DNA from: CAWKOH01 sp963851245
GTDB lineage: Bacteria; Actinomycetota; Acidimicrobiia; Acidimicrobiales; Palsa-688
Direction: 5' to 3'
Length of the DNA stretch: 64,000 nucleotides
NCBI GenBank assembly: GCA_963851245.1
Contig: CAWKOH010000011.1
Coordinates: forward strand, 169,934 to 233,933
The notes below the pieces were generated by a model. It was not told where the DNA came from and searched no databases. It saw nothing but the letters and a program-made list of their open reading frames with translations. Of this stretch, positions 34,880 through 43,570 are shown piece by piece. Position numbers and translations under genes: made by a program. Positions within the stretch are counted from its first letter, which is position 1, and every line of letters starts with the position of its first letter.

Positions 34880-36163
34880 CTAGGTCTGGGGACTGCCGGC
34901 CACGGTGCCGGTCGCATCCGGGGTGCCGGGGGCATGTTCCGGATGAGGTGGGGGTTCCCGTCGCCTCCAGTCGTCGGGGATCGTTGCCTCCAGAATGTCG
35001 TCGACGGTGATCACACCCAGCAGGTGGTCGTCCGCGTCGATCACCGGAACCGTCAACAGGTTGTAATCCGCCATCAACAAGGTGACATCCACGACGTCGG
35101 CATCGGCGGTCACCCGCACCGGGTCTGTGTCAATGACGTCCGCTAGCAGGGCCTCAGGCTCGGCATGCAGGAGGCCTATCACGGTAACCGTGCCGACCAA
35201 CCGGCCGGCGGGGTCGACGGCATGCACCGTCACGAGCGCTTCAGGCTGTATCCCCGCCGCCAGCCGGAGGCGTCGAAGCGCCTCCTCGATGGTGGCGTCC
35301 GCCGGGGTCGTCAGGAAATCGACACCCATGATCCCGCCCGCGCTGGTCGGATTGAACCCCAAGAGCGTCAAAACCTTCGTTCTTGTGCCGGCCGGAAGAA
35401 GGTCCAGGACCTTCTGCCGGCGGGCCTGAGGAAGCTCGGCGATGGCGTCGGCCGCGTCATCTGCTCTCATATTGGTCAGGACCTCGGCCACCTCTTTGTC
35501 GCTCTTGTCAGCGAACAGCCGGGTGGCGATGTCCGGGTCGAGCTCCTCGAAGACGTCCGCCTCGAGTTCGGGGTCGGTATGGACCACGTGCAGGATCTCC
35601 TCGCCTTCACGGCGAGAAGCGTCCTCCAGCAAGTCGGCGATCTGGGCCGGCTTCAGCCTGCGAACCCGCCCGAACGAGGCCCGGGCCAGGGCGCTGGGGG
35701 TATGGCCGATCAACGGCTCGAACGCCTTCCAGTCCTGACAGGGATGACCTCTCGAACGAGGGATCAGTCCGAACAGGCGCGCCGGGCGACGGGTGTCCAG
35801 ACACGACAGAACCCAGCCCTCGCCGGTCGCCTGCAGCTCGATGTCCCAGGCCCGTACCAGCTCGACGTCGGCAACATCGATCAGCCGGTTGCCGAGTATG
35901 TCCTCCCGAAGCAGGACCTCACCGTCCCGGCGCTCAAAGCTCTCCAGGTCAACTTTCGCCCTCGAGAGAACAACCTTGGGCTCGGTCAATTCGCTGACGG
36001 CGCCGATCGGTACAAACACCCGGCGGCCTCCGACCTTGGCCACCAAGCCTGTCACCAGCGGATAATCCCCACCGCGCAACCGAACGATCAAGTCGTCAAC
36101 CTTGCCTACCGTCTCACCGCTCGGGGACAGCAGCCTGCTACCGAGTATCCGCGATAGGTGCAC
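34880..36163 (-). CDS. Soluble MgtE-like sensor: PRC-barrel, MgtE_N and CBS pair
   Basis: 427 residues with no membrane segment. Order: PRC-barrel-like domain (residues about 1-75, LSRILGSRLLSPSGETVGKV), a second similar unit to about 150, the superhelical MgtE N domain (about 165-290: LKPAQIADLLEDASRREGEE, MRADDAADAIAELPQARRQK), then two CBS motifs (about 300-405). In MgtE channels the N and CBS domains sense cytosolic Mg and gate the pore; here the pore is missing. It precedes the NRAMP-like gene by 9 bases, so it may gate or regulate that transporter. Start is GTG 36163. Confidence 0.88.
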   Translation of the reverse strand: MHLSRILGSRLLSPSGETVGKVDDLIVRLRGGDYPLVTGLVAKVGGRRVFVPIGAVSELTEPKVVLSRAKVDLESFERRDGEVLLREDILGNRLIDVADVELVRAWDIELQATGEGWVLSCLDTRRPARLFGLIPRSRGHPCQDWKAFEPLIGHTPSALARASFGRVRRLKPAQIADLLEDASRREGEEILHVVHTDPELEADVFEELDPDIATRLFADKSDKEVAEVLTNMRADDAADAIAELPQARRQKVLDLLPAGTRTKVLTLLGFNPTSAGGIMGVDFLTTPADATIEEALRRLRLAAGIQPEALVTVHAVDPAGRLVGTVTVIGLLHAEPEALLADVIDTDPVRVTADADVVDVTLLMADYNLLTVPVIDADDHLLGVITVDDILEATIPDDWRRREPPPHPEHAPGTPDATGTVAGSPQT

Positions 36164-36169
36164 GGCCGT

Positions 36170-36175
36170 ACCCTA
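36170..36175 (-). promoter_or_regulatory. -10 box of the MgtE-like/NRAMP operon
   Basis: On the minus strand TAGGGT ends 6 nt before GTG 36163. A leaderless start leaves no room for an Mg riboswitch in this operon. Confidence 0.5.
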
Positions 36176-36214
36176 ACTCTCATCCCAACGGCTTGGGACC
36201 GAGCGTGGTCGCTG

Positions 36215-36220
36215 TAAACT
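36215..36220 (+). promoter_or_regulatory. -10 box of the phosphotransferase operon
   Basis: TAAACT ends 7 nt before GTG 36228. The divergent MgtE-like promoter is about 40 bases away, so the two promoters lie back to back. Confidence 0.5.
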
Positions 36221-36227
36221 CCGGTGG

Positions 36228-37313
36228 GTGGTCATAAAAGGGGAGGAGACCGCGCTCGGAGGCTCTACCGCAGCCCTTGGCGCTTGGTTGGCGGAGCGGT
36301 TGGGGGCGGTCGGAACAGTGGACATCACCGACGTCAGGTCGTTGTCGACGGGGTTCTCGGCCGAGACCATCGCCTTGGGCGTCTGCTATGGCGACCGTCA
36401 CGGTGCCCGCGAGCGGCGACTGATTCTGCGGCGGGAGTCGCCGGAGCCGGCTGTCTACCCGCAGCAGGCTCGGGGCTTCGATATCGAGGTGGACATTCAG
36501 TACCGGGTAATGACGGCCCTCGCAGAGGGTACGGGAATCCCATTGGCCCCGGTCATCGGCTACGAAGGCTCCTCCGATGTCGTCGGGGCGCCGTTCTTCG
36601 TCATGGACTTCGTAGAAGGCGAGGTTCCACTCGTCTCGCCGAGCTATGCCGAGCAGGGTTTCTTTGCCGACGCGTCTGCGGTTGAGCGCCACCAGATGAT
36701 CGCGGATGGTATTCGGGTCTTTGCCGACCTACACACCCTGAACTGGAACCTGCACGGCTTGGGCTGGCTGCTCGCCGGAGGGGAAGAGCCGACGGCGGGA
36801 CGCCAGCTCAGGATCTGGAGTGAATACGCGCACCGAGAGCTTCGGGGGCGAGAGCACCCGCTCATGTCGGAGGCCCTGGCCTGGCTGCAAAGCAATATGC
36901 CCGAGCACGAGCCCGCTTCGGTGACGGTTCTGTGGGGTGATCCCCGGCCCGGCAACATGATCTGGCGTGACCACCGATGCGTCTGCGTCACCGACTTCGA
37001 GGCAGCCGCAGTCGGGCCGTTTCTCGTGGACCTCGGGTGGTGGCTGATGTTCGACCGCTGCTCGCACGAGTATTCCGACGCGGCCCGGCTCGAGGGCGAA
37101 CCGACCCGTGAGGAGCAGGCCGAGTTGTACTTCCAGGCGGCCGGTAGGCAGACTCAGCCGACCGAGTGGTACGAGATACTCGCAGCCTTCCGTTACAGCG
37201 CCATTGTGGTTCGAGTGGCCAACCGGTCCGTTGACCGAGGGCAGATGCCGGTCCACAACAACCTGTGGCTGGAGAATCCGGCCACCGCCTGCCTCAGGGG
37301 TCTGATGGGATGA
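36228..37313 (+). CDS. Aminoglycoside-phosphotransferase-like kinase (APH family)
   Basis: 361 residues, intact. Kinase-like fold: N-lobe VRSLSTGFSAETIALGVCYG with RRLILRRE as the ATP-Lys strand, hinge FVMDFVEGEVP, catalytic loop TVLWGDPRPGNMIWRD (with the HxD replaced by WGD, as in acyl-CoA-dehydrogenase-associated APH proteins), and metal Asp in VCVTDFEAAAVGPFLVDLGW. These actinobacterial proteins are not antibiotic-resistance enzymes; many accompany lipid or steroid catabolism. Start is GTG 36228. It overlaps the next gene by 4 bases. Confidence 0.85.
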   Translation: MVIKGEETALGGSTAALGAWLAERLGAVGTVDITDVRSLSTGFSAETIALGVCYGDRHGARERRLILRRESPEPAVYPQQARGFDIEVDIQYRVMTALAEGTGIPLAPVIGYEGSSDVVGAPFFVMDFVEGEVPLVSPSYAEQGFFADASAVERHQMIADGIRVFADLHTLNWNLHGLGWLLAGGEEPTAGRQLRIWSEYAHRELRGREHPLMSEALAWLQSNMPEHEPASVTVLWGDPRPGNMIWRDHRCVCVTDFEAAAVGPFLVDLGWWLMFDRCSHEYSDAARLEGEPTREEQAELYFQAAGRQTQPTEWYEILAAFRYSAIVVRVANRSVDRGQMPVHNNLWLENPATACLRGLMG

Positions 37314-38245
37314 GTACCGGAACCACTTCTCCACACCCCGACGACGAGTTTCACTCCCCCGACAGCGACGACCCGTTTTGGACCGAGACCTGCTGGTTCA
37401 CCTTCGCGGTGCCTTCCCGCCGGCTGTCGGCGCAGCTCTATCCCTTCTTTCGCACCAATCAGGGGGTGTGTGCGGCCGGTGCGTACGTATGGGACGAGCA
37501 CGGTGATCAGCTGTGGAACGCCCGCTACGCCAAGAACTTCTGGCATCTTTCTATTCCGGACCAGCCGCTGTCCGACATCGCTTTACCCAACGGGATCCGC
37601 TACCGCTGCGTGGAGCCGCTCCACCGCTACGAGCTGGCCTACGACGATCCGGACGGCGACGACCTTCATATCCAGCTCACCTACACCTCGGTCGCCCAGC
37701 CCAACTATCTGGGCCACTCCCATCTCGATCAGCCCGGCCATTACATGGGAACCATCGTGCTGGATGGCGAGGTGATCCAGGTCGACTCGTACGGGTTCCG
37801 AGACCGCTCATGGGGCGTGCGCTCACAGTTCGGACGGGGGTATGGCCCGGGCGGGTACAGCTACGCGACTGCGGGCGAGGGTCACGGGTTCCACACCATC
37901 ACCATGGACCTCGGATCGGGCTATCGCTCGATCCACGGCTACCTCATGCGCGACGGGAAGTGGGCCAAGCTGGCTCGGGCCACCCGCGTCGTCACCGAGC
38001 GGCACGGGGCCACTGGGTTCCCGATGTCGGTCGAGGTGGAGGGCGAGGACGAGTCAGGACGGCGGTTCTCGGCTCTCGGCCGATGCCTCAATCGCCTCGG
38101 CCTTCCCCTCAACCCGAACCTCTTTACCGTGAACTGTCTGACCGAGTGGGAGCTCGACGGTGTCACCTGCTTCGGGGAAGACCACGACAACTGGAGCGCG
38201 GCCGGGGCGCGGAAGTTCTTCCGCGCCCAGCTCGGTTGGGTCTGA
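37310..38245 (+). CDS. Lipocalin-like (DUF7064-type) protein
   Basis: 311 residues, intact. The pattern of beta strands with WXE and tryptophan-rich turns (FWTETCWFTFAVPSRRLSAQ, QPGHYMGTIVLDGEVIQVDS, then YGFRDRSWGVRSQFGRGYGP) matches the CrtC/lipocalin-like proteins annotated as DUF7064/7065 in actinobacteria. Two such barrels are expected. No signal peptide. It starts at ATG 37310 inside the stop of the APH-like gene, and this pairing recurs in actinobacteria as far as I recall. A role in binding or modifying a hydrophobic compound is likely; no catalytic residue is known. Confidence 0.7.
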   Translation: MSTGTTSPHPDDEFHSPDSDDPFWTETCWFTFAVPSRRLSAQLYPFFRTNQGVCAAGAYVWDEHGDQLWNARYAKNFWHLSIPDQPLSDIALPNGIRYRCVEPLHRYELAYDDPDGDDLHIQLTYTSVAQPNYLGHSHLDQPGHYMGTIVLDGEVIQVDSYGFRDRSWGVRSQFGRGYGPGGYSYATAGEGHGFHTITMDLGSGYRSIHGYLMRDGKWAKLARATRVVTERHGATGFPMSVEVEGEDESGRRFSALGRCLNRLGLPLNPNLFTVNCLTEWELDGVTCFGEDHDNWSAAGARKFFRAQLGWV

Positions 38246-38251
38246 AACCGG

Positions 38252-38920
38252 TCAGCCGGCGATGCCCTGACCCAGGACCTTGGCCCCGATGACCAGGAAG
38301 ATCACCGCCATGATGGCGGCGTTGTTGTGCGCCAGCCAGATCTTCAGGCTCTCCAAAAGCGGCTTGGAACGGTCACCCATGGTGAAGTACATCACGACCG
38401 GGATGGCGACGCCCACGCTCGCGATGAGGGCATACACAATGAACGCGATGACCTGGTCGGTGCCCGGAAGGTTCGTCGCTGCAATCGTGGTGGCAGCCGC
38501 CAGAGTGAGTATCAGGTTCTTGGGGTTGACCGCCGAAAGCGCGAGGCCTGTGGTAGCGGCCTGAAACGGCGAGAACTGGTCGACGGCGGTCATCCATCCC
38601 GGCATCTCTACTTCCTCGCCAGCCTTCGGCCGTTTGAGCCATTGCCTGATGGCAAAGATCAGCAGCAGGGCTCCCAGCACGATCTGGATCACGTCCGCGG
38701 CCGTTGAAGGAGAGCCCTTGTTGCTGGCTCCGAGGGCACTGGCAAGGGTCAGGCCGACGGCGCCGATGATCGCCAGGCCTGCCCCCCATCCGATAATGAA
38801 CATTGGGCCATTGGTGCGGGCACGCGGAGTTACCAACATCAATACCACTCCGATGATCGGGAACGGACTGATCCCGGCTGCAATCGCCAACGCCAGGACG
38901 TCCCCTATGGCCTGCCTCAA
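38252..38920 (-). CDS. GAP/Sap-family membrane protein
   Basis: About 222 residues from TTG 38920 with six membrane segments. It begins LRQAIGDVLALAIAAGISPF, PIIGVVLMLVTPRARTNG, matches the GAP (Sap) family of mycobacterial lipid-export helpers, and contains the conserved SAVNPKNLILTLAAA. LysE-like fold. The open frame extends to 38980 without a good start. Family members are needed for export of glycopeptidolipid or sulfolipid in mycobacteria; the substrate here is not known. It ends 6 bases after the lipocalin-like gene stop on the other strand. Confidence 0.82.
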   Translation of the reverse strand: MRQAIGDVLALAIAAGISPFPIIGVVLMLVTPRARTNGPMFIIGWGAGLAIIGAVGLTLASALGASNKGSPSTAADVIQIVLGALLLIFAIRQWLKRPKAGEEVEMPGWMTAVDQFSPFQAATTGLALSAVNPKNLILTLAAATTIAATNLPGTDQVIAFIVYALIASVGVAIPVVMYFTMGDRSKPLLESLKIWLAHNNAAIMAVIFLVIGAKVLGQGIAG

Positions 38921-39137
38921 GAAGCCGATCCTTGCACACGGGACTTGCACCGGATCTCGCGGCACGAAGATCGAACGCACCGCCGGGCGACCAGAGATTC
39001 ACCGGGAAATTCCCGGAGTTGCTTGAATCGCGCCCGGCGCCTCATCCGCATCGGGTGACCCCGGAGTGACGCAAGCGCATTAGTGTTGGACTTCAGGCCG
39101 GATCAACTGTCGATCCGCACGGAAAGCGCCAGGGCCG

Positions 39138-39260
39138 TCACTGTTCCGGCTTCGCGGCGGACCCTGGGCCGTCTTGGCGGGAGCCACTTTCTCCGGGTGC
39201 CCAGCTCACGCCGAGGGTCCCTTGCGCCGCCGCGGGGGTGAGCGTCTCTTGATCAGCCAT
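39138..39260 (-). CDS. Possible 40-residue peptide downstream of the DUF2252 gene
   Basis: Minus-strand ATG 39260 lies 7 nt after AAGGAG. The peptide MADQETLTPAAAQGTLGVSW is followed by a Gly/Ser/Pro-rich tail to a TGA at 39138. It begins 20 bases after the DUF2252 stop, in the same direction, with its own ribosome-binding site. I do not recognise it. The spacing and SD support translation, but composition is simple, so it may be chance. Confidence 0.35.
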   Translation of the reverse strand: MADQETLTPAAAQGTLGVSWAPGESGSRQDGPGSAAKPEQ

Positions 39261-39280
39261 GTAACGCTCCTTCTGCTCCC

Positions 39281-40687
39281 TTAGACCCCGGACTCGGCCT
39301 TGACTTCGCCGGCGGTGATGGCATCGACCAGGGCCTGGTGGTCGGCCTCGTTCTGCTCGGCGTAGGCGCGGGCGAACTCGGCCAGGGCCATAGGGAAGGC
39401 GTCACGTCCGCCCAGGTAGGAGCCTATGGCGACGGCGTCGCCGGATCGAGCGTGGCCGAGGGCCAGAGTCCACCCGCACACCTGGGCGTAGGCGGTCAGA
39501 AGGCTCGGGCTCATGGTTTCGATACTCGCGGAGATTTTCCAGTCCCACAGTTGGCGGACGTAGTAGTCGTGCGGCCGTCCGTCGACCCCTTCCGTCACGC
39601 GCTGCCAGCCCAGGAAGATGTCACTGGCGGACTGCATTAACCGCTGCCCTTCCACCACCCGCTGGCCGTGATTGTTGAAAGGGCTCTTGGCCGTGAACCG
39701 CTCCAGCACCGAGGCCTCCGCCTCCTTTATCTGCAGGATCAGGGTGTCCTCGTTGTCGCGGCCGACGAACAGCGCCACCCACGACCGGGTGCCTACGCTG
39801 CCCACCCCGACCACCTTGCGGGCCAGGTCAACGAAGCGGTATGACTCCAGGAGCCGGCGGCGTTCACCGGGCAAGGTCCGGCGATAGGCGCGTATGGACT
39901 CGTGGATGGACTCCTCGAGACGTTCACCCTCGGTCTCGCCATAGAGCTCCACCGCCGGGACCACTAGCGGAGGGTCGGATATGAAGCACAGCTCACCGTC
40001 GACCAGACGGGTGAGCTTGGCCCGGGCCTTCATCTGATCCTTGGACTGTGCCTTGGCCGCGTTCCGCTGAGCCTGCTCGAGCTCCTTCTTGGCCACGCTT
40101 CCGCCCCACCGTGTCGTTATCTCGGCCAGATCGAGACGTGAGTACCACACCTCCAGGTTCGAGAGGCCGGCGAAGGTGCGAATCGCCTGCTGGTAGGACC
40201 GCACACCGCTGAGGACCACGTTGCGCCCGACGGAGTTGTCGAAGCCCCGGCCGCGGGCCGCCACTTCCAGGCTGGCGGCCAACCGTTTCACGTCCCACTC
40301 GAAGGGTCCAGGTGATGTCTCGTCGAAGTCGTTGATGTCGAAGATCATCTCCCGCTCTGGTGAGGCGAAGCCGCCAAAGTTGGACAGGTGGGCGTCCCCG
40401 CACAGCTGCACCGTCAGGCCCGACTGCGGCATGGTCGCCAGATCGGCGGCCATTGGCAGGGCGGCCCCGCGGTAGTAGGCAAACGGTGAGGCGGCCATCC
40501 GCCCGTACCGGATCGGTACCAGCTCCGGAACGCGGGTCTCGGCCTGTTCGGCCAGCAAGGCCAGCGGCTCGAGCTTCCGCTGACTCGGCGCCCATTCACC
40601 GTGGCGCTCCCTGGGCAGCACCGCCCGAGCCTCCTTGCCTCTGGCTGTTCGTTCCTCGACGGTTGGATGTTCAACTGGTTTGGCCAC
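39281..40687 (-). CDS. DUF2252 family protein
   Basis: 468 residues, intact. Kinase-like family of unknown activity found widely in actinobacteria. Recognisable blocks: LVPIRYGRMAASPFAYYRGA, LCGDAHLSNFGGFASPERE and FDINDFDETSPGPFEWDVKR, which resemble the catalytic loop (HxSNFG) and metal loop (DxxDFDE) of aminoglycoside-phosphotransferase-like kinases, and GVGSVGTRSWVALFVGRDNE. The C-terminus has SGDAVAIGSYLGGRDAFPMA. A truncated second copy lies at 47985-48433. Function is unknown; a kinase activity is an inference from fold. Confidence 0.88.
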   Translation of the reverse strand: MAKPVEHPTVEERTARGKEARAVLPRERHGEWAPSQRKLEPLALLAEQAETRVPELVPIRYGRMAASPFAYYRGAALPMAADLATMPQSGLTVQLCGDAHLSNFGGFASPEREMIFDINDFDETSPGPFEWDVKRLAASLEVAARGRGFDNSVGRNVVLSGVRSYQQAIRTFAGLSNLEVWYSRLDLAEITTRWGGSVAKKELEQAQRNAAKAQSKDQMKARAKLTRLVDGELCFISDPPLVVPAVELYGETEGERLEESIHESIRAYRRTLPGERRRLLESYRFVDLARKVVGVGSVGTRSWVALFVGRDNEDTLILQIKEAEASVLERFTAKSPFNNHGQRVVEGQRLMQSASDIFLGWQRVTEGVDGRPHDYYVRQLWDWKISASIETMSPSLLTAYAQVCGWTLALGHARSGDAVAIGSYLGGRDAFPMALAEFARAYAEQNEADHQALVDAITAGEVKAESGV

Positions 40688-40818
40688 GTGAACCCCTTCT
40701 CTATCTCATTGACCACAACGACCTTCGGTCCAGAGGTACACCTCCGCGAGGCTAAGGATGGACCTCCGCCAACTTTCGATCATCACCTGGAACGCGGTAT
40801 GTCGGTCGACGACGCGGG

Positions 40819-41640
40819 CTACGGCGTCCCTCCACGGCGCCTCTGCCAGACTGCACCCACGACGGCCCCCAGCGTCACCACAGCGCCCATGCCGATGAAC
40901 CAGGTGACGAGCGTGAATGTGACCCCGATGGTGCCGTAAGTCTTGCTGTCGGACACGATTGTCGACGAGAAGTACAAGGCCGCGAACACCCCGAGACCGA
41001 TCCAGAAGGCGGACGTGGCGAGGGCGGCCGGCAGCACCCCTCGCCACGGCTCTCTTGCCCCCAAGCGGAAATGTATTGACCACCAGAAGAAGAGGGTGAA
41101 GCCGACCAGCTCTACCAGGCCGATCACAAAGGGTCCCGCCGGGCCGTCCCGAAGCGTCTTGCCGATGGCGGCGTCGGCGACGGCGACAGCGCTGACAAAG
41201 ACGACCCAGACCACGCATCTCACGAGGCTTTCCGTTCCGCGGAGGGGAGGGAGTTCGAAAGCTCGTTCGTAGATCACCTCCACTGAGCGCGCCACGGCGA
41301 TGGTGCCGGCGAAGGCAAGAATGAGGCTCACCAGGATCCCCAGGTTGAACGAAGTGACGGATGCCTTGAACAACCCCTCGATGATCCGACCACCCTGGGT
41401 GCTCAGCCCCAGGTGCCGGGCTATGTCGTCCTGGATGCGGTGACTGGCGTAGGCGCTCAGGACAATGATCAGGGGCAGGACTGATAGCAGGAGAGAGCCC
41501 AGGCCCTTCGCGAAATCCTGGGCGAACGACCCTTCGTAACGGGACCGCCATGGGCCGCTCGGTCGCTGATCCGGTGGATTGTTCGTCTCAGTCGGGCCGG
41601 AACCCTGCTCCGGATGCTTCATGGTCGGTTCCATCGCCAT
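40819..41640 (-). CDS. YihY/BrkB-family integral membrane protein
   Basis: 273 residues from ATG 41640, which follows GGGAGAG; ATG 41634 is the alternative. Six membrane segments in the usual YihY order (FAQDFAKGLGSLLLSVLPLI, LAFAGTIAVARSVEVIYERA, VTFTLVTWFIGMGAVVTLGA). Once called RNase BN by mistake; the real function is unknown, possibly transport. The open frame runs to 42003 through the antisense of the next gene, so the internal start is preferred. About 130 bases separate it from the DUF2252 gene start downstream. Confidence 0.85.
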   Translation of the reverse strand: MAMEPTMKHPEQGSGPTETNNPPDQRPSGPWRSRYEGSFAQDFAKGLGSLLLSVLPLIIVLSAYASHRIQDDIARHLGLSTQGGRIIEGLFKASVTSFNLGILVSLILAFAGTIAVARSVEVIYERAFELPPLRGTESLVRCVVWVVFVSAVAVADAAIGKTLRDGPAGPFVIGLVELVGFTLFFWWSIHFRLGAREPWRGVLPAALATSAFWIGLGVFAALYFSSTIVSDSKTYGTIGVTFTLVTWFIGMGAVVTLGAVVGAVWQRRRGGTP

Positions 41641-41848
41641 TGCGCTCTCCCGATCCCCCACGGGGTGCCTTTTCGACGCCCATCTTGCTCTTCTCCGATG
41701 AGGAGTTCGGTTATGGCGTCCAGGGCACCGCCCGCCGGCTCCGGTTTCGAGAGCCGGCGCCCGCCCTGCCGGCTGATCGGCCTGCTGATATCCTCCATGG
41801 CCCTGAGGTCCAGGTGCCGCGACGGTGGCTGTGGGTAAAGGGGAGTCG

Positions 41849-43480
41849 GTGATCAGGCACTCGCGAGCGATGGGCGCCCTCGGTGTGACAATTTCTCTGT
41901 TGCTGCTAGCGGCCTGTAGTAGCAGCAGCTCGTCGCCACCCAAGAATCTCCCGGTCGGCACGGTAGCCGATACCGGCTTTCGGCCCAACCAGAACGGCTT
42001 CACCTTTCAGAACTACGGCGATGTCCTCTCGAATGGGGACCAACCTATCAACCTGACCGCCTCTGACGTCCAGGAGATGTTCGGTGACGCGGTGTGTGTC
42101 GATGCCAGCCAGCGTCGCTGCGACCTCATCCCCGAAGCCCAGGCGTGGCTGAACGATACCAATCAGGCCATGGCCGGGGGTCACTGCTTCGGGTTCTCCG
42201 TATTGGCCGAGCTGATGTGGTTGGGGCAGGCGAACGCCGGCACCTACGGGGCGACGAACCCGACTGCCTTGCAGGTCGACAGCAACCAGTCATTACAGAG
42301 CCAGCTCGCCTATGACTGGGCTCTACAGCTGCTGGATTCGGTGCAGTCCGATCGGGTCAACGGCACCCCGAACCAAATCTTGACCAAACTCGAGCAGGTC
42401 CTCAAGCCCCACCCCTCGCAGACCTACACCATGGTGTTCTGGAAGAAGGACTTCACCGGTGGCCACGCTGTCACCCCCTACGAGGTGGTCAACGAGGGTG
42501 GCGGGACGTTCAAGGTCATGATCTACGACAACAACTGGCCAGACCAGACTCGGGCCATCACCTTCAACACCAATGCCGACACCTGGACCTACGACGCTGC
42601 CGCCAACCCCGACCAGCCAGAATCGGTCTACACCGGCGACGCTGAAAGCAAGACCCTTTCTCTGTATCCGACCTCTCCCGGGTTGGGCACCCAGCCCTGC
42701 CCGTTCTGTGCCAAGCAACCAGCTGGCGCAACCGCCAAGGACGGGGACAACACCGAGCAGATCTCGCTGCTCGGCAGCGACACCAGCCGTGCCAATCTCA
42801 CCGTTACCGACGACGCCGGGCACCAACTCGGCTATGTCGACGGGGAGTTGGTCAACCAGATCCCCGGCGCCCACGTAGACGAGGTGAGCTCCAACAACGA
42901 TTGGATGGACAAGATCACTCCGGACCTCTTCGTACCGGCCGACAACACCTACACGATCAAGATCGACGGGAGCGGCCTGTCAGCGCCTGACACCGAGACA
43001 CTGGCTCTCATCGGGCCCAGCTACGACGTGTCGGTCAACAGCATCCCCGTCACGCCAGGGCAGGTGGACACGCTGGTCGTCGAACCCGACGGCACCCACG
43101 TCAGCTACACCAGTTCAAGTGCCCAGTCCCCGAGCATCACTCTTGGAGTATCCGACAACCAGGCGGACTACTCCTTCCAGATCGCCGGTGTTTCCGACCA
43201 GCCCGGTACCACCATCAACTTCGGCCTGCCACCTGAGGGAGGCAGCCTGGCTCTGCAGTATGTGGGTACGAGCCCTAGCTCGAGTATCAACTTCAAGATG
43301 AACCGGGAGACTGAGCAAGGCGTCCAGGGCTTCACCCACAACGCCATCCCGCTGTCGGGTGGTGACAAGGACCAACTCCAGTTCGGGGGCTGGACGAGCA
43401 CCACCCAGGGCATTCCCCTGGTCATAACCCACAACGGCCAGCAATCCACCCAAACCCTCAGCAACCAGGCGACGTCATAG
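41849..43480 (+). CDS. Secreted lipoprotein with possible papain-like catalytic residues
   Basis: 543 residues from GTG 41849, behind GGGGAG. Hydrophobic leader and lipobox LLAAC-S with Cys at about residue 23, followed by a Ser run, so it should be lipid-anchored outside. The segment AGGHCFGFSVLAELMW (Cys about 113) is followed by TGGHAVTPYEV (His about 206) and YDNNWPDQTR (Asp/Asn about 227-229). The Cys-His-Asp/Asn order and the GHCFGFS and GGHAV contexts resemble papain-like cysteine peptidases. The C-terminal half (about 290-540) looks like beta-rich domains. I do not recognise a named family. Confidence 0.65.
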   Translation: MIRHSRAMGALGVTISLLLLAACSSSSSSPPKNLPVGTVADTGFRPNQNGFTFQNYGDVLSNGDQPINLTASDVQEMFGDAVCVDASQRRCDLIPEAQAWLNDTNQAMAGGHCFGFSVLAELMWLGQANAGTYGATNPTALQVDSNQSLQSQLAYDWALQLLDSVQSDRVNGTPNQILTKLEQVLKPHPSQTYTMVFWKKDFTGGHAVTPYEVVNEGGGTFKVMIYDNNWPDQTRAITFNTNADTWTYDAAANPDQPESVYTGDAESKTLSLYPTSPGLGTQPCPFCAKQPAGATAKDGDNTEQISLLGSDTSRANLTVTDDAGHQLGYVDGELVNQIPGAHVDEVSSNNDWMDKITPDLFVPADNTYTIKIDGSGLSAPDTETLALIGPSYDVSVNSIPVTPGQVDTLVVEPDGTHVSYTSSSAQSPSITLGVSDNQADYSFQIAGVSDQPGTTINFGLPPEGGSLALQYVGTSPSSSINFKMNRETEQGVQGFTHNAIPLSGGDKDQLQFGGWTSTTQGIPLVITHNGQQSTQTLSNQATS

Positions 43481-43570
43481 GTCGGTCCGGACCGACCGAG
43501 CCGTTTCGATTCCTGCTACAAGTAGGTCAGGAAAGACGTCGGGATAGGTCCCACAGGAGGGGAGCTCGGG

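Noticed and set aside
34864..36227. Mg riboswitch upstream of the MgtE-like gene
   Set aside because: The -10 box is only 6 nt from the start codon, so there is no leader that could hold one.
36228..37313. Antibiotic-resistance aminoglycoside phosphotransferase
   Set aside because: The catalytic loop is WGD, not HGD, and the context is a lipocalin-like partner. It fits the broad APH superfamily and not resistance enzymes.
41619..41798. 59-residue minus-strand frame before the YihY gene
   Set aside because: It has a start codon but no clear ribosome-binding site, overlaps the YihY start by 22 bases and has no recognisable family.
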